Shown one piece after another: positions 44,476 through 52,916 of a stretch of 64,000 nucleotides of DNA. Location of the stretch: positions 223,151-287,150 of the forward strand of contig NZ_QZMN01000005.1 of the NCBI RefSeq assembly GCF_003702705.1. The letters are read 5' to 3'. Positions within the stretch are counted from its first letter, which is position 1; each line of letters begins with the position of its first letter. The translations under genes were made by a program, and so were the position numbers. Origin of the DNA: Ornithinimicrobium cerasi (GTDB taxonomy: Bacteria > Actinomycetota > Actinomycetes > Actinomycetales > Dermatophilaceae). The notes under the pieces were generated by a model, which saw nothing but the letters and a program-made list of their open reading frames with translations, was not told where the DNA came from and did not search any database.

Positions 44476-45122
44476 CCTCGGTCCTGCTCGCCGACGACCA
44501 GGAGCTGGTCCGCACCGGGCTGCGGATGATCCTGGCCGCCGAGGACGACCTCGAGGTGGTGGGCGAGGCGGCGGACGGCCGGGAGGCGGTGGACCTCGCG
44601 CACGAGCTGCGTCCCGACGTGGTGCTCATGGACATCCGGATGCCGGTGCTCGACGGGATCGAGGCGACGCGGCGGATCACCGGGTCGTTGCGGGACGTGC
44701 GGGTGGTGATGCTGACCACGTTCGACCGGTCGCAGCTCGTCTACGACTCGCTGCTCGCGGGCGCCAGCGGGTTCCTGCTCAAGGACGCGCCAGCCGAGCA
44801 GCTGGTCGGCGGGGTGCGGGCGGTGGCCCGGGGCGAGGAGCTGCTCGCCCCGCGGATCACCCGGCGGCTCATCGAGGAGTTCACCCGGGCGGGCCGGCAG
44901 GGTCGCCCGCCGGGTTACGACCAGCTGACCGAGCGGGAGACGGAGGTGCTCGGGCTGGTCGCCCGGGGTCGTTCCAACGCCGAGATCGCGACCGAGCTGT
45001 ACGTCAGCGTGCAGACGGTGAAGACGCACGTGGCGAGGGTGCTGGCCAAGCTCGGCCTCCGGGACCGGGTGCAGGTCGTCGTGCTGGCCTACGAGCACGG
45101 GCTCGTGCGCCCGGGGGAGTGA
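44472..45122 (+). CDS. NarL/LuxR response regulator partner
   Basis: 216 residues. Receiver with A-D-D-Q near 8-10, phospho-Asp D54 in V-V-L-M-D-I-R-M-P, Thr in M-L-T-T-F and Lys in L-L-K-D-A. LuxR helix-turn-helix at about 150-205 (L-T-E-R-E-T-E-V-L-G-L-V-A-R-G, N-A-E-I-A-T-E-L-Y-V-S-V-Q-T-V-K-T-H-V). ATG 44472 lies in the kinase stop. Likely regulates its own locus or the divergent membrane gene; the signal is unknown. Confidence 0.92.
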   Translation: MTSVLLADDQELVRTGLRMILAAEDDLEVVGEAADGREAVDLAHELRPDVVLMDIRMPVLDGIEATRRITGSLRDVRVVMLTTFDRSQLVYDSLLAGASGFLLKDAPAEQLVGGVRAVARGEELLAPRITRRLIEEFTRAGRQGRPPGYDQLTERETEVLGLVARGRSNAEIATELYVSVQTVKTHVARVLAKLGLRDRVQVVVLAYEHGLVRPGE

Positions 45123-45131
45123 CGTGACCCC

Positions 45132-46151
45132 TCAGCCGCCGATGCGGCTCATCGGGCGGGGCGGCTGGAGGAAGCCGGGCTCGTTGATGCCGTGGCCGGG
45201 CAGCTTCGCGCCGATGGAGAGCCGGAACAGGGCGGCGAGCTCGTCGTCCGAGGCGCCCGAGCGCAGCGCCTCGCGCAGGTCCGTCTCGCCGGTCGCGAAC
45301 AGGCAGTTGCGGATCTGGCCGTCCGCCGTCAGCCGCACCCGGTCGCACGTCCCGCAGAACGGCAGGGTCACCGACGCGATGACGCCGACCGTCGCGGGCC
45401 CGCCGTCGACGAGGAACAGCTCGGCGGGGGCGGAGCCACGGCTCTCGTCGGGCAGCGCCGTCAGCCGGTAGGCGGCGCGCAGCCGCTCGAGGATCTCCTC
45501 CCCGGTCACCATCCGCGACCGGTCCCACTGGTGCTGCGCGTCGAGCGGCATCTGCTCGATGAACCGCAGCTCGTAACCGTGCTCCAGCGCGAACGCCAGC
45601 AGGTCCACCGCCTCGACGTCGTTGACACCCCGCATCAGCACGGTGTTGAGCTTGACCGGCGTCAGCCCCGCCTCGGCCGCCCCGCGGATCCCCTCGAGGG
45701 TGTCGGAGAGCCGGTCCCGCTTGGCCAGGTCGAGGAAGACGTCGCGCCGCAGCGTGTCCAGGCTGACGTTGACCCGTGTCATCCCGGCCTCGCGCAGGGC
45801 CGCGGCGACGCGCGCCAGCCCCACCCCGTTGGTCGTCATCGAGATCTCCGGGGCCGGGTCCAGCGCGGCCAGCCCGGCCACCACCTCGACGAGGTCGCGG
45901 CGCAGCAGCGGCTCCCCGCCCGTGAGGCGGATCTCCTCGATCCCCAGGGACACCGCGACTCCCCCGAGCCGGACGAGCTCGGGCGTGGTGAGCATGGTGT
46001 CGCGCGGCAGCCAGGGCACCCCCGCCTCGGGCATGCAGTACGTGCACCGCAGCGAGCAGCGGTCGGTCACCGAGATGCGCAGGTCGCGGTGGACACGCCC
46101 GAAGCCGTCCACGAGCGGGCCGCGCGGGGTGACCCCGGAGGGGGTGCTCAT
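45132..46151 (-). CDS. moaA: GTP 3',8-cyclase, first step of molybdopterin synthesis
   Basis: 339 residues. Radical-SAM cluster C32-S-L-R-C36-T-Y-C39, then L-T-G-G-E-P-L-L-R-R-D, M-T-T-N-G, S-L-D-T-L, and the second [4Fe-4S] site in P-F-C-G-T-C-D-R-V-R-L-T-A-D-G-Q-I-R-N-C. The C-terminal Gly-Gly needed for activity is present (S-R-I-G-G). Start ATG 46151 directly abuts the moaB stop (TAGATG). The partner MoaC is not in the window. Confidence 0.96.
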   Translation of the reverse strand: MSTPSGVTPRGPLVDGFGRVHRDLRISVTDRCSLRCTYCMPEAGVPWLPRDTMLTTPELVRLGGVAVSLGIEEIRLTGGEPLLRRDLVEVVAGLAALDPAPEISMTTNGVGLARVAAALREAGMTRVNVSLDTLRRDVFLDLAKRDRLSDTLEGIRGAAEAGLTPVKLNTVLMRGVNDVEAVDLLAFALEHGYELRFIEQMPLDAQHQWDRSRMVTGEEILERLRAAYRLTALPDESRGSAPAELFLVDGGPATVGVIASVTLPFCGTCDRVRLTADGQIRNCLFATGETDLREALRSGASDDELAALFRLSIGAKLPGHGINEPGFLQPPRPMSRIGG

Positions 46152-46676
46152 CTAGTGGTCACCCCCGGCGACCTGGTCGAGCAGGTGCCCCAGGAGGGGC
46201 CCGATGACGTCCATGCCCTCCCGGACCGCGGACGGGCGCCCCGGCAGGTTGACCACGAGGGTGCCGCCGGCCCCCTGGTCCTGCGTCCAGTCGACGACGC
46301 CGACGACGCCACGGGAAGCGGCGGCATACGGGGTATGCCGTGCGCCCTCCCGGCGGAGCAGCTCGGCCAGTCCCGGGTTGTCGCGGGTGATGACGGTGCG
46401 GGTGGCCTCCGGGGTGAGGTCGCGCGGACCCATGCCCGTGCCGCCGGTGGTGACGACGAGCCGGTGGCCGAGGGCGACCGCCTGGCGAAGGGCACCGGCG
46501 ACGGTGTCGATCCCGTCGGGGACGACCACGGGACCGTGCACGTCATACCCCAGCGTCTCGAGGGCGCCCAGGAGCACCTGGCCGGACTCGTCCTCGCGCC
46601 GACCGTCGGAGCTGCGGTCCGAGACGGTGACCGCGGTGACGGCATACCGCGGGGAGGGGAGGCTGGAGGGGGTCAC
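46152..46676 (-). CDS. moaB: Molybdenum cofactor biosynthesis protein (MoaB/MogA family)
   Basis: 174 residues. T-V-S-D-R-S-S-D-G near the N-terminus and T-T-G-G-T-G-M-G-P-R-D-L-T-P-E-A-T, the molybdopterin-binding signature; P-G-R-P-S-A-V at the end. Adenylates molybdopterin before metal insertion (MogA role) in most actinobacteria. GTG 46676 follows TAGACT by 6 bases, so the moaB-moaA pair appears to have a leaderless transcript. Confidence 0.88.
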   Translation of the reverse strand: MTPSSLPSPRYAVTAVTVSDRSSDGRREDESGQVLLGALETLGYDVHGPVVVPDGIDTVAGALRQAVALGHRLVVTTGGTGMGPRDLTPEATRTVITRDNPGLAELLRREGARHTPYAAASRGVVGVVDWTQDQGAGGTLVVNLPGRPSAVREGMDVIGPLLGHLLDQVAGGDH

Positions 46677-46682
46677 GCGGTC

Positions 46683-46688
46683 AGTCTA
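46683..46688 (-). promoter_or_regulatory. -10 box for leaderless moaB start
   Basis: TAGACT on the minus strand (46688 to 46683), exactly 6 bases before GTG 46676; no SD. Confidence 0.45.
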
Positions 46689-46699
46689 CGGAGCGTCGC

Positions 46700-47227
46700 T
46701 CAGAGCAACCGCTGGACCGCCCTCTCGGCGTCCCGCAGGAAGCGCAGGACGACGGCCCGCTCGTCCTCGTCGAGGGAGGCGTCGACCCGAGCCAGCTCCA
46801 TGAACATCGGCAGCAGGTGACCGAGCACCTCCTCGCGACCGGTGGGGGTCACGGCGACGACGGTGCGCCGACGGTCGGTGGCGTGCGGCTGGCGCTCGAC
46901 GTGCCCGCGGGCGGCGAGCCGGTCGACGATCCCGCTGGCCGCGGCGGAGGTGACGCCGAGGCGCTGGGCGAGCTCGCTGGGGCCGGTCGGGTTCTCCATG
47001 ACGTGCTCGAGGACGGCCATCTCGGTGTGCGTGAGGCCGGCTCGACGGGCGAGCGCCGGGGTGGCGCGGTGGCTGACGTCGAGCAGGCTGCGCAGTGCGT
47101 CGAGCGTCTCGCTGCGCTGCCACGACTGGACCCAGGCCGTGCTGTGCTGCTCGGGGGCGGCGGCCGTGGCGGGCGACCGGTCGGGGGTGCTACTCTCTGT
47201 CACGAAGTTTCTCACTAACTTAGACAT
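46700..47227 (-). CDS. MarR-family transcriptional regulator
   Basis: 175 residues (start ATG 47227; GTG 47203, eight codons on, is a good alternative). Winged helix: L-T-H-T-E-M-A-V-L-E-H-V, G-P-S-E-L-A-Q-R-L-G-V-T-S-A-A-A-S-G-I-V-D-R-L recognition region, and wing H-A-T-D-R-R-R-T-V-V-A-V-T. Divergent from an MMPL exporter, so likely its ligand-responsive repressor. Confidence 0.88.
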   Translation of the reverse strand: MSKLVRNFVTESSTPDRSPATAAAPEQHSTAWVQSWQRSETLDALRSLLDVSHRATPALARRAGLTHTEMAVLEHVMENPTGPSELAQRLGVTSAAASGIVDRLAARGHVERQPHATDRRRTVVAVTPTGREEVLGHLLPMFMELARVDASLDEDERAVVLRFLRDAERAVQRLL

Positions 47228-47249
47228 CTTCTTGGTTAGTCTGTACGGA
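47205..47249. promoter_or_regulatory. MarR operator candidates over the divergent promoter
   Basis: ACTAAC (47214-47219) pairs with GTTAGT (47235-47240); AAGTT (47205-47209) pairs with AACTT (47217-47221). On the plus strand TTAGAC (47220-47225), 18 bases, TACGGA (47244-47249) reads as a promoter for the MMPL gene, and the first dyad covers its -35 and spacer. The patch is far AT-richer than its surroundings. Confidence 0.45.
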
Positions 47250-47272
47250 TCCTACCTGAAGGAGTTCTCCTC

Positions 47273-49486
47273 ATGAACGGTCTCGTCTCCCTCCTGACGG
47301 GGCGACGCAGCTGGGTGCTGGCGCTGGTCGGGCTCATCCTCGGCGGCTGGCTGATCGCCGGCCTCGGACAGGCCGAGAACGAACCGGACCCCCTCTCCCA
47401 GCTCCCGGCCGGGTTCGAGAGCACCCAGGGCCAGGCGCTGCTGGAGGAGCTGCCCGACGAGGGGACCAGCGCCGCGATCGTGCTCTTCACCCGGGATGAG
47501 GGTGACATCGCCTCGGTGCTGCCCGAGCTCGGGGAGGTGCTGGCCGCCGCGTCGGAGACCTACGGCAGCGGCGACACGGCGGGAGGGCCGCCGCAGGGTG
47601 AGGGTCAACCCGGCGCCCCGGCCGAGGGGGAGGGTCAGCCGGGGGCTCCGGCCGAGGGGGAGGGCGGTCCGCCGCCCGGGGTGACGGAGGGCGGCATACC
47701 CGTCATCCCGTCCGAGGACGGCACCGCAGCGCTCGGGGTGCTCACCGTGGACTCGGCCTCCGCGACCGAGGTCCAGGAGGCGGTCACGGACCTGCGAGCC
47801 GACCTCGCCGAGGCCGTGCCGGACGGCGTGACGGCGCAGGTCACCGGGCCGGCCGCGATCCGTGCCGACCTCGCCTCGGTCTTCGACGGCGCCAACGTCA
47901 CCCTGCTCGCCGTGACGGCCGGCGTCGTGGCGCTGCTGCTCATCCTGACCTACCGCAGCCCCGTCCTCTGGGTCGTCCCGCTGGCCGTCGTCGGCGTCGC
48001 AGACCAGGTCGCGGCGGTCGCCGCGACGCACGTCCTGAAGGCGACCGGGGTGCCGTGGGACGAGTCGACGATCGGCATCCTCTCGGTCCTGGTCTTCGGT
48101 GCGGGAACCAACTACGCACTGCTCCTCATCTCGCGCTACCGCGACGAGCTGCGCACCCACGAGTCGCGTCACGAGGCGATGGCGGTCGCCCTGCGTCGCG
48201 CGTCCGAGGCGATCATCGCCAGCGCGAGCACGGTCGTGGTGGGCGTGCTGTGCCTGCTGCTGTCCGTCTTCCCCAGCACCCGGGGCCTGGGTCTGGCCTG
48301 CGCCGTCGGTGTGACGGTGGCCGCGATCGGTGTCCTCGGGCTGCTGCCCGGAGCCCTCGTGGCGTTCGGCCGGTGGGTGTTCTGGCCCCAGGTCCCCCGC
48401 GAGGGGCAGGTCGTGCTGAGCGAGTCCCGCTCGGTGTGGCGCCGCATCGGGGACGCGGTCGCCACCGCGCCGGCGGTCTACGTCGTCGGGACGCTGGCTG
48501 TGCTGGGTGCGATGGCGTTGGGTCTGACGCAGCTGCGCAGCGGGCTGGCGCCGGAGGACCAGTTCCTCGACACCCCCCAGGCGATCACCGCGGCCCAGCG
48601 GCTCGCGGAGTCCTTCCCCGCCGGCACCTCCGACCCCCTGCTGGTGGTCAGCCGCAGCGACGACGCGGCCGAGCTGGAGGAGCTCGCGACGACGCTCGGC
48701 GAGGTCGACGGGGTGACCACCGCCACCGCGCTGCCGCCCGTCGAGGGCATCGGCCAGGTGCAGCTCGTCCTCGAGGCCGAGCCGGGCAGCACGGCGTCGG
48801 AGGACACGGTCGCCGCCGTGCGTGGGGCTCTCGACGGACGGGCGGACACCTACGTCACCGGCGGCGAGGCCTCGGCCGTCGACGCCGACGCGGGTGCGGT
48901 CCGCGACCGCTGGGTGGTGATGCCGCTCATCCTGGTCCTGGTGCTCGGGGCGCTGATGGGCCTGCTGCGCTCGGTGCTGGCCCCGGTCATCCTCGTCGCC
49001 TCGGTCGTCGCGACGTTCTGCGCGGCGCTCGGCGTCTCGTGGTGGATCTTCACCGGGATCTTCGGCTTCGGTGCCGTCGACGCGACCATGCCGCTGCTCG
49101 CCTTCCTCTTCCTCGTCGCCCTCGGCGTGGACTACAACATCTTCCTCATCACCCGCACCCTGGAGGAGGCACGCGGTCACGGCACCCGCGAGGGCGTGCT
49201 GCGGGCGCTCGGCGCGACGGGCGGGGTGATCACCAGCGCCGGCATCCTGCTCGCGGCCGTGTTCGCCGTGCTCGGCGTGCTGCCGCTCGTGGTGCTCGCC
49301 CAGATCGGCGTGGTCATCTGCATCGGTGTGCTGCTCGACACCCTCGTCGTCCGGACCGTGCTCGTCCCCGCGATCGTGCGCCTGCTCGGCGAGCGGTTCT
49401 GGTGGCCGCGCAAGGTCGGCCCGGGCGTCGGTCCGCGGCACGCGGAGGGTCAGCCGGAGCGGGAGGTCGAGCCGGCGGTCGGCTGA
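47273..49486 (+). CDS. MMPL/RND-type membrane exporter
   Basis: 737 residues, two halves each with one N-terminal helix, an outer domain and five more helices. A-G-T-N-Y-A-L-L-L-I-S-R-Y-R-D-E-L and V-D-Y-N-I-F-L-I-T-R-T are the duplicated MMPL motifs. The first outer domain contains an in-frame repeat, G-E-G-Q-P-G-A-P-A-E twice plus a third partial copy (about 104-132). Start ATG 47273 follows GAAGGAG. Substrates of such proteins are lipids or drugs; with a divergent MarR gene, drug or toxic-compound efflux is favoured. Confidence 0.9.
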   Translation: MNGLVSLLTGRRSWVLALVGLILGGWLIAGLGQAENEPDPLSQLPAGFESTQGQALLEELPDEGTSAAIVLFTRDEGDIASVLPELGEVLAAASETYGSGDTAGGPPQGEGQPGAPAEGEGQPGAPAEGEGGPPPGVTEGGIPVIPSEDGTAALGVLTVDSASATEVQEAVTDLRADLAEAVPDGVTAQVTGPAAIRADLASVFDGANVTLLAVTAGVVALLLILTYRSPVLWVVPLAVVGVADQVAAVAATHVLKATGVPWDESTIGILSVLVFGAGTNYALLLISRYRDELRTHESRHEAMAVALRRASEAIIASASTVVVGVLCLLLSVFPSTRGLGLACAVGVTVAAIGVLGLLPGALVAFGRWVFWPQVPREGQVVLSESRSVWRRIGDAVATAPAVYVVGTLAVLGAMALGLTQLRSGLAPEDQFLDTPQAITAAQRLAESFPAGTSDPLLVVSRSDDAAELEELATTLGEVDGVTTATALPPVEGIGQVQLVLEAEPGSTASEDTVAAVRGALDGRADTYVTGGEASAVDADAGAVRDRWVVMPLILVLVLGALMGLLRSVLAPVILVASVVATFCAALGVSWWIFTGIFGFGAVDATMPLLAFLFLVALGVDYNIFLITRTLEEARGHGTREGVLRALGATGGVITSAGILLAAVFAVLGVLPLVVLAQIGVVICIGVLLDTLVVRTVLVPAIVRLLGERFWWPRKVGPGVGPRHAEGQPEREVEPAVG

Positions 49487-49520
49487 GCGGCTCCGTCCGC
49501 GCCAGGCGGCGGTCGAGCAC

Positions 49521-49569
49521 CAGGATCCACCCCGTGCGACGTCCTCGACGCTGCACCGGGTGGATCCTG
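49521..49569 (+). terminator. Strong hairpin after the MMPL gene
   Basis: CAGGATCCACCC (49521-49532) and GGGTGGATCCTG (49558-49569) form a perfect 12-bp stem, continued after one mismatch by GTGC/GCAC. It lies 35 bases after the stop; no T-run. Confidence 0.6.
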
Positions 49570-49606
49570 CTGCATCGAGGGACCCGCGGTGAGGTGATGC
49601 AGCAGG
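49566..49606 (+). repeat. Second hairpin overlapping the first
   Basis: CCTGCTGCATC (49566-49576) and GATGCAGCAGG (49596-49606) form a perfect 11-bp stem. Its left arm shares four bases with the right arm of the preceding hairpin, so the two compete in part. The rest of the 263-base gap to the MFS gene shows only the -10 and mini-ORF listed next. Confidence 0.6.
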
Positions 49607-49714
49607 ACAACCCCACGTGCGTCGTCCTCGTTGCCGCACCGGAGGCAATCCGGCTGGGCGGCCGACGGGAGGTCAGGGCGCGCGCGAGCGACCGGGGCGG
49701 TGCGGCGGCGCTGC

Positions 49715-49720
49715 TAGGTT
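49715..49720 (+). promoter_or_regulatory. -10 box for a leaderless transcript
   Basis: TAGGTT exactly 6 bases before GTG 49727, the start of a mini-ORF rather than of the MFS gene itself. Confidence 0.45.
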
Positions 49721-49726
49721 GACGCG

Positions 49727-49753
49727 GTGACGGACGGGCGGGGCGTGCGGTGA
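49727..49753 (+). CDS. Leaderless 8-codon upstream ORF
   Basis: GTG-initiated frame coding V-T-D-G-R-G-V-R, then TGA at 49751-49753. The stop overlaps the MFS start GTG 49750-49752 as GTGA, the same coupling used between real genes here. TAGGTT sits at leaderless distance. A ribosome starting on the 5' end would terminate on and could restart at the transporter. No known attenuation peptide motif. Confidence 0.4.
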   Translation: MTDGRGVR

Positions 49754-51030
49754 GCCCGGGGCGCCACCTCGTCGACGTCCGGCCGCTGCGGGAGAGCGCC
49801 GCGTTCCGCCGGTTGTGGCTCAGCGGGGTGCTCTCCGGGCTGGGCGGCCAGATCGCGGTCGTCGCCGTCCTGTTCCAGGTGTGGGACACCACCCGCAACC
49901 CCTACTGGGTCGGTGCGATCGGGCTGTTCCAGGCCGTGCCGATGGTGGTCCTGGGCCTGGTCGGCGGCCCGCTGGCAGACGTCCTCGACCGCCGGGTGGT
50001 CGGGCTCTGGTCGACCGGGGCCCAGGCGCTCGCCGCGCTCGGGCTGGCCAGCCAGCTCGTCCTGGGACCGCACCCGCTGGTGGTGATCCTCCTGCTCGTC
50101 GCGGCCCAGACGGGGGCCGGCGCGCTCGGTGCCCCCGCCCGACGGACCTACACCACGCGCCTGCTGCCGCGGGCGCTCGTCCCCGCCGGGATCGCCCTGC
50201 TGATGATCGCTTTCCAGGCCGCCATGCTCGTCGGCCCCGCGGTCGGGGGCATCCTCATCGACGTCGCGGGCGTCGCGGTCTGCTACCTCGTCAACGCCGT
50301 GGCCCTCCTCGTGTCCTGGACGGCCGTCCGGAGCCTCCCGTCCATGCGACCCGGCCGGGCGACGCGCCCGGACGCCGCCCCGGCCCCGGCCTCGGCCCGC
50401 TCCCGCCTCCTGCGTCGCGTCGGCACCGCGGTCGGGATGCTCGGCGAGGGGGTCGTTCTCATCGCGCGACGCCCGGTGCTCCGCGGCTCCTTCCTCGTCG
50501 ACCTGGCGGCCACCCTGCTCGCCTTCCCGGTCGCGCTCTTCCCGATGCTCAACGAGGAGCGCTTCGGCGGCGACCCCCGCACCCTCGGCCTCTTCCTGTC
50601 CTCGATGGCCGTCGGCGGCCTGCTCGCCGGCCTCTGGTCCGGCGCCGTGACCCGCGCCCACCGGCTCGGTCTCGTGCAGCTCGGCGCCGCCACGGTCTGG
50701 GGTATGGCGCTGCTCGCCTTCGCCCTCTCCGGCCCGGTCTGGCTGGCGCTGGGCTTCCTCGCCGTGGCGGGGGCGGCCGACACCGTCTCGGTGACCACCC
50801 GGGCGGCCATGGTGCAGCTGGACACCGCCGACAGCCACCTGGGCCGGGTGTCGGCGGTCGAGCACGTCGTCGGGGTGGCCGGCCCGGACCTGGGCAACCT
50901 GCGGGCCGGTGTGGTCGCCGGCCTGACCACGCCGGCGTTCGCGGCGGTCACCGGTGCGGCGCTGTGCGTCGTGGGGGTGGCGGTCGTCGGGCTGACCCAT
51001 CGCGGGGTGCGCGACTTCCGGGTCACCTGA
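49750..51030 (+). CDS. EntS-like MFS exporter
   Basis: 426 residues, 12 helices, MFS_3 type: A-F-R-R-L-W-L-S-G-V-L-S-G-L-G-G-Q-I-A, then G-L-F-Q-A-V-P-M-V-V-L-G-L-V-G-G-P-L-A-D-V-L-D-R-R, and S-A-V-E-H-V-V-G-V-A-G-P-D-L-G-N near the end. Enterobactin exporter EntS and many drug exporters belong here. It converges on a siderophore-uptake operon 40 bases away, so siderophore or related export is an attractive guess. Translation appears coupled to the mini-ORF. Confidence 0.8.
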   Translation: MSPGRHLVDVRPLRESAAFRRLWLSGVLSGLGGQIAVVAVLFQVWDTTRNPYWVGAIGLFQAVPMVVLGLVGGPLADVLDRRVVGLWSTGAQALAALGLASQLVLGPHPLVVILLLVAAQTGAGALGAPARRTYTTRLLPRALVPAGIALLMIAFQAAMLVGPAVGGILIDVAGVAVCYLVNAVALLVSWTAVRSLPSMRPGRATRPDAAPAPASARSRLLRRVGTAVGMLGEGVVLIARRPVLRGSFLVDLAATLLAFPVALFPMLNEERFGGDPRTLGLFLSSMAVGGLLAGLWSGAVTRAHRLGLVQLGAATVWGMALLAFALSGPVWLALGFLAVAGAADTVSVTTRAAMVQLDTADSHLGRVSAVEHVVGVAGPDLGNLRAGVVAGLTTPAFAAVTGAALCVVGVAVVGLTHRGVRDFRVT

Positions 51031-51041
51031 CGCCTGACCGT

Positions 51042-51061
51042 GGCGTCATCCCTCGGACGCC
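51042..51061. terminator. Short hairpin between convergent genes
   Basis: GGCGTC (51042-51047) and GACGCC (51056-51061) with an 8-base loop in the 39-base gap; could stop transcription from both sides. Confidence 0.4.
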
Positions 51062-51069
51062 GCCCGGGC

Positions 51070-51888
51070 TCAGGCGGTGGCGGCCAGCCGCCCTGAGTGG
51101 TGTCGGCCGACGGGCAGCACCATCGGCCGGCCCGAGACGGGGTCCGGCACGACCTCGCTGCTCATCCCGAAGACGGTGCGGATGACGGCCGGGGTCAGCA
51201 CCTCGGACGGATCACCGCTGGCGACGATCCGGCCCCGGGACAGGGCGACCAGACGGTCGGCGTAGCGGGCCGCGAGGTTGAGGTCGTGCAGCACCATGAC
51301 GATGGTCGTGCCCCGGTCGCGGTTGAGGTCGGTGAGCAGGTCGAGCACCTCCACCTGGTGGCAGATGTCCAGGTAGGTGGTGGGCTCGTCGAGCAGGAGG
51401 ATGTCGGTGCGCTGGGCCAGGGCCATCGCGATCCAGACGCGCTGGCGCTGCCCACCGGAGAGCTCGTCGACCACCCGGTCGGCGAGGTCGGAGGTGCCGG
51501 TCAGGTCGAGCGCCTCGGCGACGGCGAGGTCGTCGGCCCCGGACCACCGGCTCAGCAGGCGCTGGTGAGGGCTGCGGCCGCGGGCGACGAGATCGGCGAC
51601 GACGATGCCCTCGGGCGCGACCGGGGACTGCGGCAGGAGGCCGAGGGTGCGCGCCACCTCCTTGGTCGGCTGGCGGTGCAGCTCCTTGCCGTCGAGCAGC
51701 ACGCGTCCGCCCGAGGGGGGCAGGAGCCGGGCCAGCGCCCGCAGCAGGGTGGACTTTCCGCAGGCGTTGGCCCCGACGATCACCGTGATCCGGCCGTCGT
51801 CGACGCGCAGGTCGAGCTCCTCGACGACCGTCCGGTCGCCGTAGGCCAGCGTGACGGCCTCGGCGACCAGGGTGTGGGCGGTGGTCAT
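51070..51888 (-). CDS. fepC: Iron-siderophore ABC transporter, ATPase
   Basis: 272 residues from ATG 51888. Walker A G-A-N-A-C-G-K-S-T (39-47), signature E-L-S-G-G-Q-R-Q-R, Walker B D-I-L-L-L-D-E-P-T-T-Y-L-D, and H-loop V-L-H-D-L-N. The T-Y-L-D-I-C-H-Q stretch is typical of FecE/FepC-type ATPases. Start overlaps the permease stop (ATGA). Last gene of a four-gene operon. Confidence 0.93.
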   Translation of the reverse strand: MTTAHTLVAEAVTLAYGDRTVVEELDLRVDDGRITVIVGANACGKSTLLRALARLLPPSGGRVLLDGKELHRQPTKEVARTLGLLPQSPVAPEGIVVADLVARGRSPHQRLLSRWSGADDLAVAEALDLTGTSDLADRVVDELSGGQRQRVWIAMALAQRTDILLLDEPTTYLDICHQVEVLDLLTDLNRDRGTTIVMVLHDLNLAARYADRLVALSRGRIVASGDPSEVLTPAVIRTVFGMSSEVVPDPVSGRPMVLPVGRHHSGRLAATA

Positions 51889-52916
51889 GGAGAGCCTCCG
51901 GCGCGGTTGGTGCGGATCAGCAGGTGGACGAGGTAGGGCGCCCCGAGCACGCCGGTGACGACGCCGACGGGGTAGCGGTTGCCCGCGGCATGCTGGCCGA
52001 CGAGGTCGGCACCCAGGACCAGGACGGCGCCGACGAGGGCGGCCGGCACCATGAGCGAGGTGCCGGGGCCGACGATGCGGGCGGCGATCGGGCCGGCGAG
52101 GAAGGCGACGAACGCGATCGGACCGGCGGCGGCGGTGGCGAGGGCGACGAGACCGACGGCCGCCAGGATGGCGATGACCCGGGTGCGCTCCACCGGGACG
52201 CCCAGCGCGGCGGCGGCGTCGTCGCCGTGCTGCATGAGCCGCAGCGGCCGCGCCTGGGCGAGGAGGACCGGGGCGAGGACCAGGACGGCGAGGGTCAGCG
52301 GCGCCACGGTCGACCACACCGCCCCGTTCACGCTGCCGGTCAGCCAGCGCATCGCGGTCTGCAGGTCCCAGGTGGCCGCTCGCACGATGACGTAGGAGAC
52401 GACCGAGTCGAGCATCGCCGAGATGCCGATCCCGATGAGGATGAGCCGCGTCCCGACCACCCCGTCCCGGTAGGCGAGCAGGTAGATGACCAGGGCGGTG
52501 AGCAGCGCCGCCCCGATCGCCACGAGGGAGACGAGCGACTCGGGCAGGCGCAGCACCACGATCGCCACCACCGCGGCGGCGCTCGCCCCCGAGCTGATGC
52601 CGATGACGTCCGGCGAGGCCAGCGGGTTGTGCAGCATGGTCTGGAAGGTGACCCCGGCGAGGCCGAGGGCCAGGCCGGCGACGAGCGCGAGCGTCGTGCG
52701 GGGCAGCCGCAGCTCACCGACGGCGAACGAGGCTCCGGGAACGTGCTGCCCGAGGACGACGCGCAGCACCTCACCGGGGCCGTAGAAGGTCTGACCGACC
52801 ATGAGGCTGGTGGCGACCAGCGCGACGACGACCGCGGCGAGGATGCCGGTGAGCAGGGCGCGCGAGCGGGCGCGGCCGAGCCGTCCGGAGGTGACGGAGA
52901 CGAGGGTGGTCGTCAC
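51885..52916 (-). CDS. fepG: Iron-siderophore ABC transporter, permease 2
   Basis: 343 residues, FecCD family with about nine helices. R-L-P-R-T-T-L-A-L-V-A-G-L-A-L-G-L-A-G-V, N-P-L-A-S-P-D-V-I-G-I-S-S-G-A-S, and G-V-P-V-E-R-T-R, the cytoplasmic coupling loop to the ATPase. GTG 52916 overlaps the upstream permease stop. Forms a heterodimer with the preceding permease. Confidence 0.92.
   Translation of the reverse strand: MTTTLVSVTSGRLGRARSRALLTGILAAVVVALVATSLMVGQTFYGPGEVLRVVLGQHVPGASFAVGELRLPRTTLALVAGLALGLAGVTFQTMLHNPLASPDVIGISSGASAAAVVAIVVLRLPESLVSLVAIGAALLTALVIYLLAYRDGVVGTRLILIGIGISAMLDSVVSYVIVRAATWDLQTAMRWLTGSVNGAVWSTVAPLTLAVLVLAPVLLAQARPLRLMQHGDDAAAALGVPVERTRVIAILAAVGLVALATAAAGPIAFVAFLAGPIAARIVGPGTSLMVPAALVGAVLVLGADLVGQHAAGNRYPVGVVTGVLGAPYLVHLLIRTNRAGGSP

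Noticed and set aside
47600-47680. Repeat array in the MMPL gene as a CRISPR-like structure
   Set aside because: Units are contiguous and in frame, coding a Pro/Gly-rich loop.
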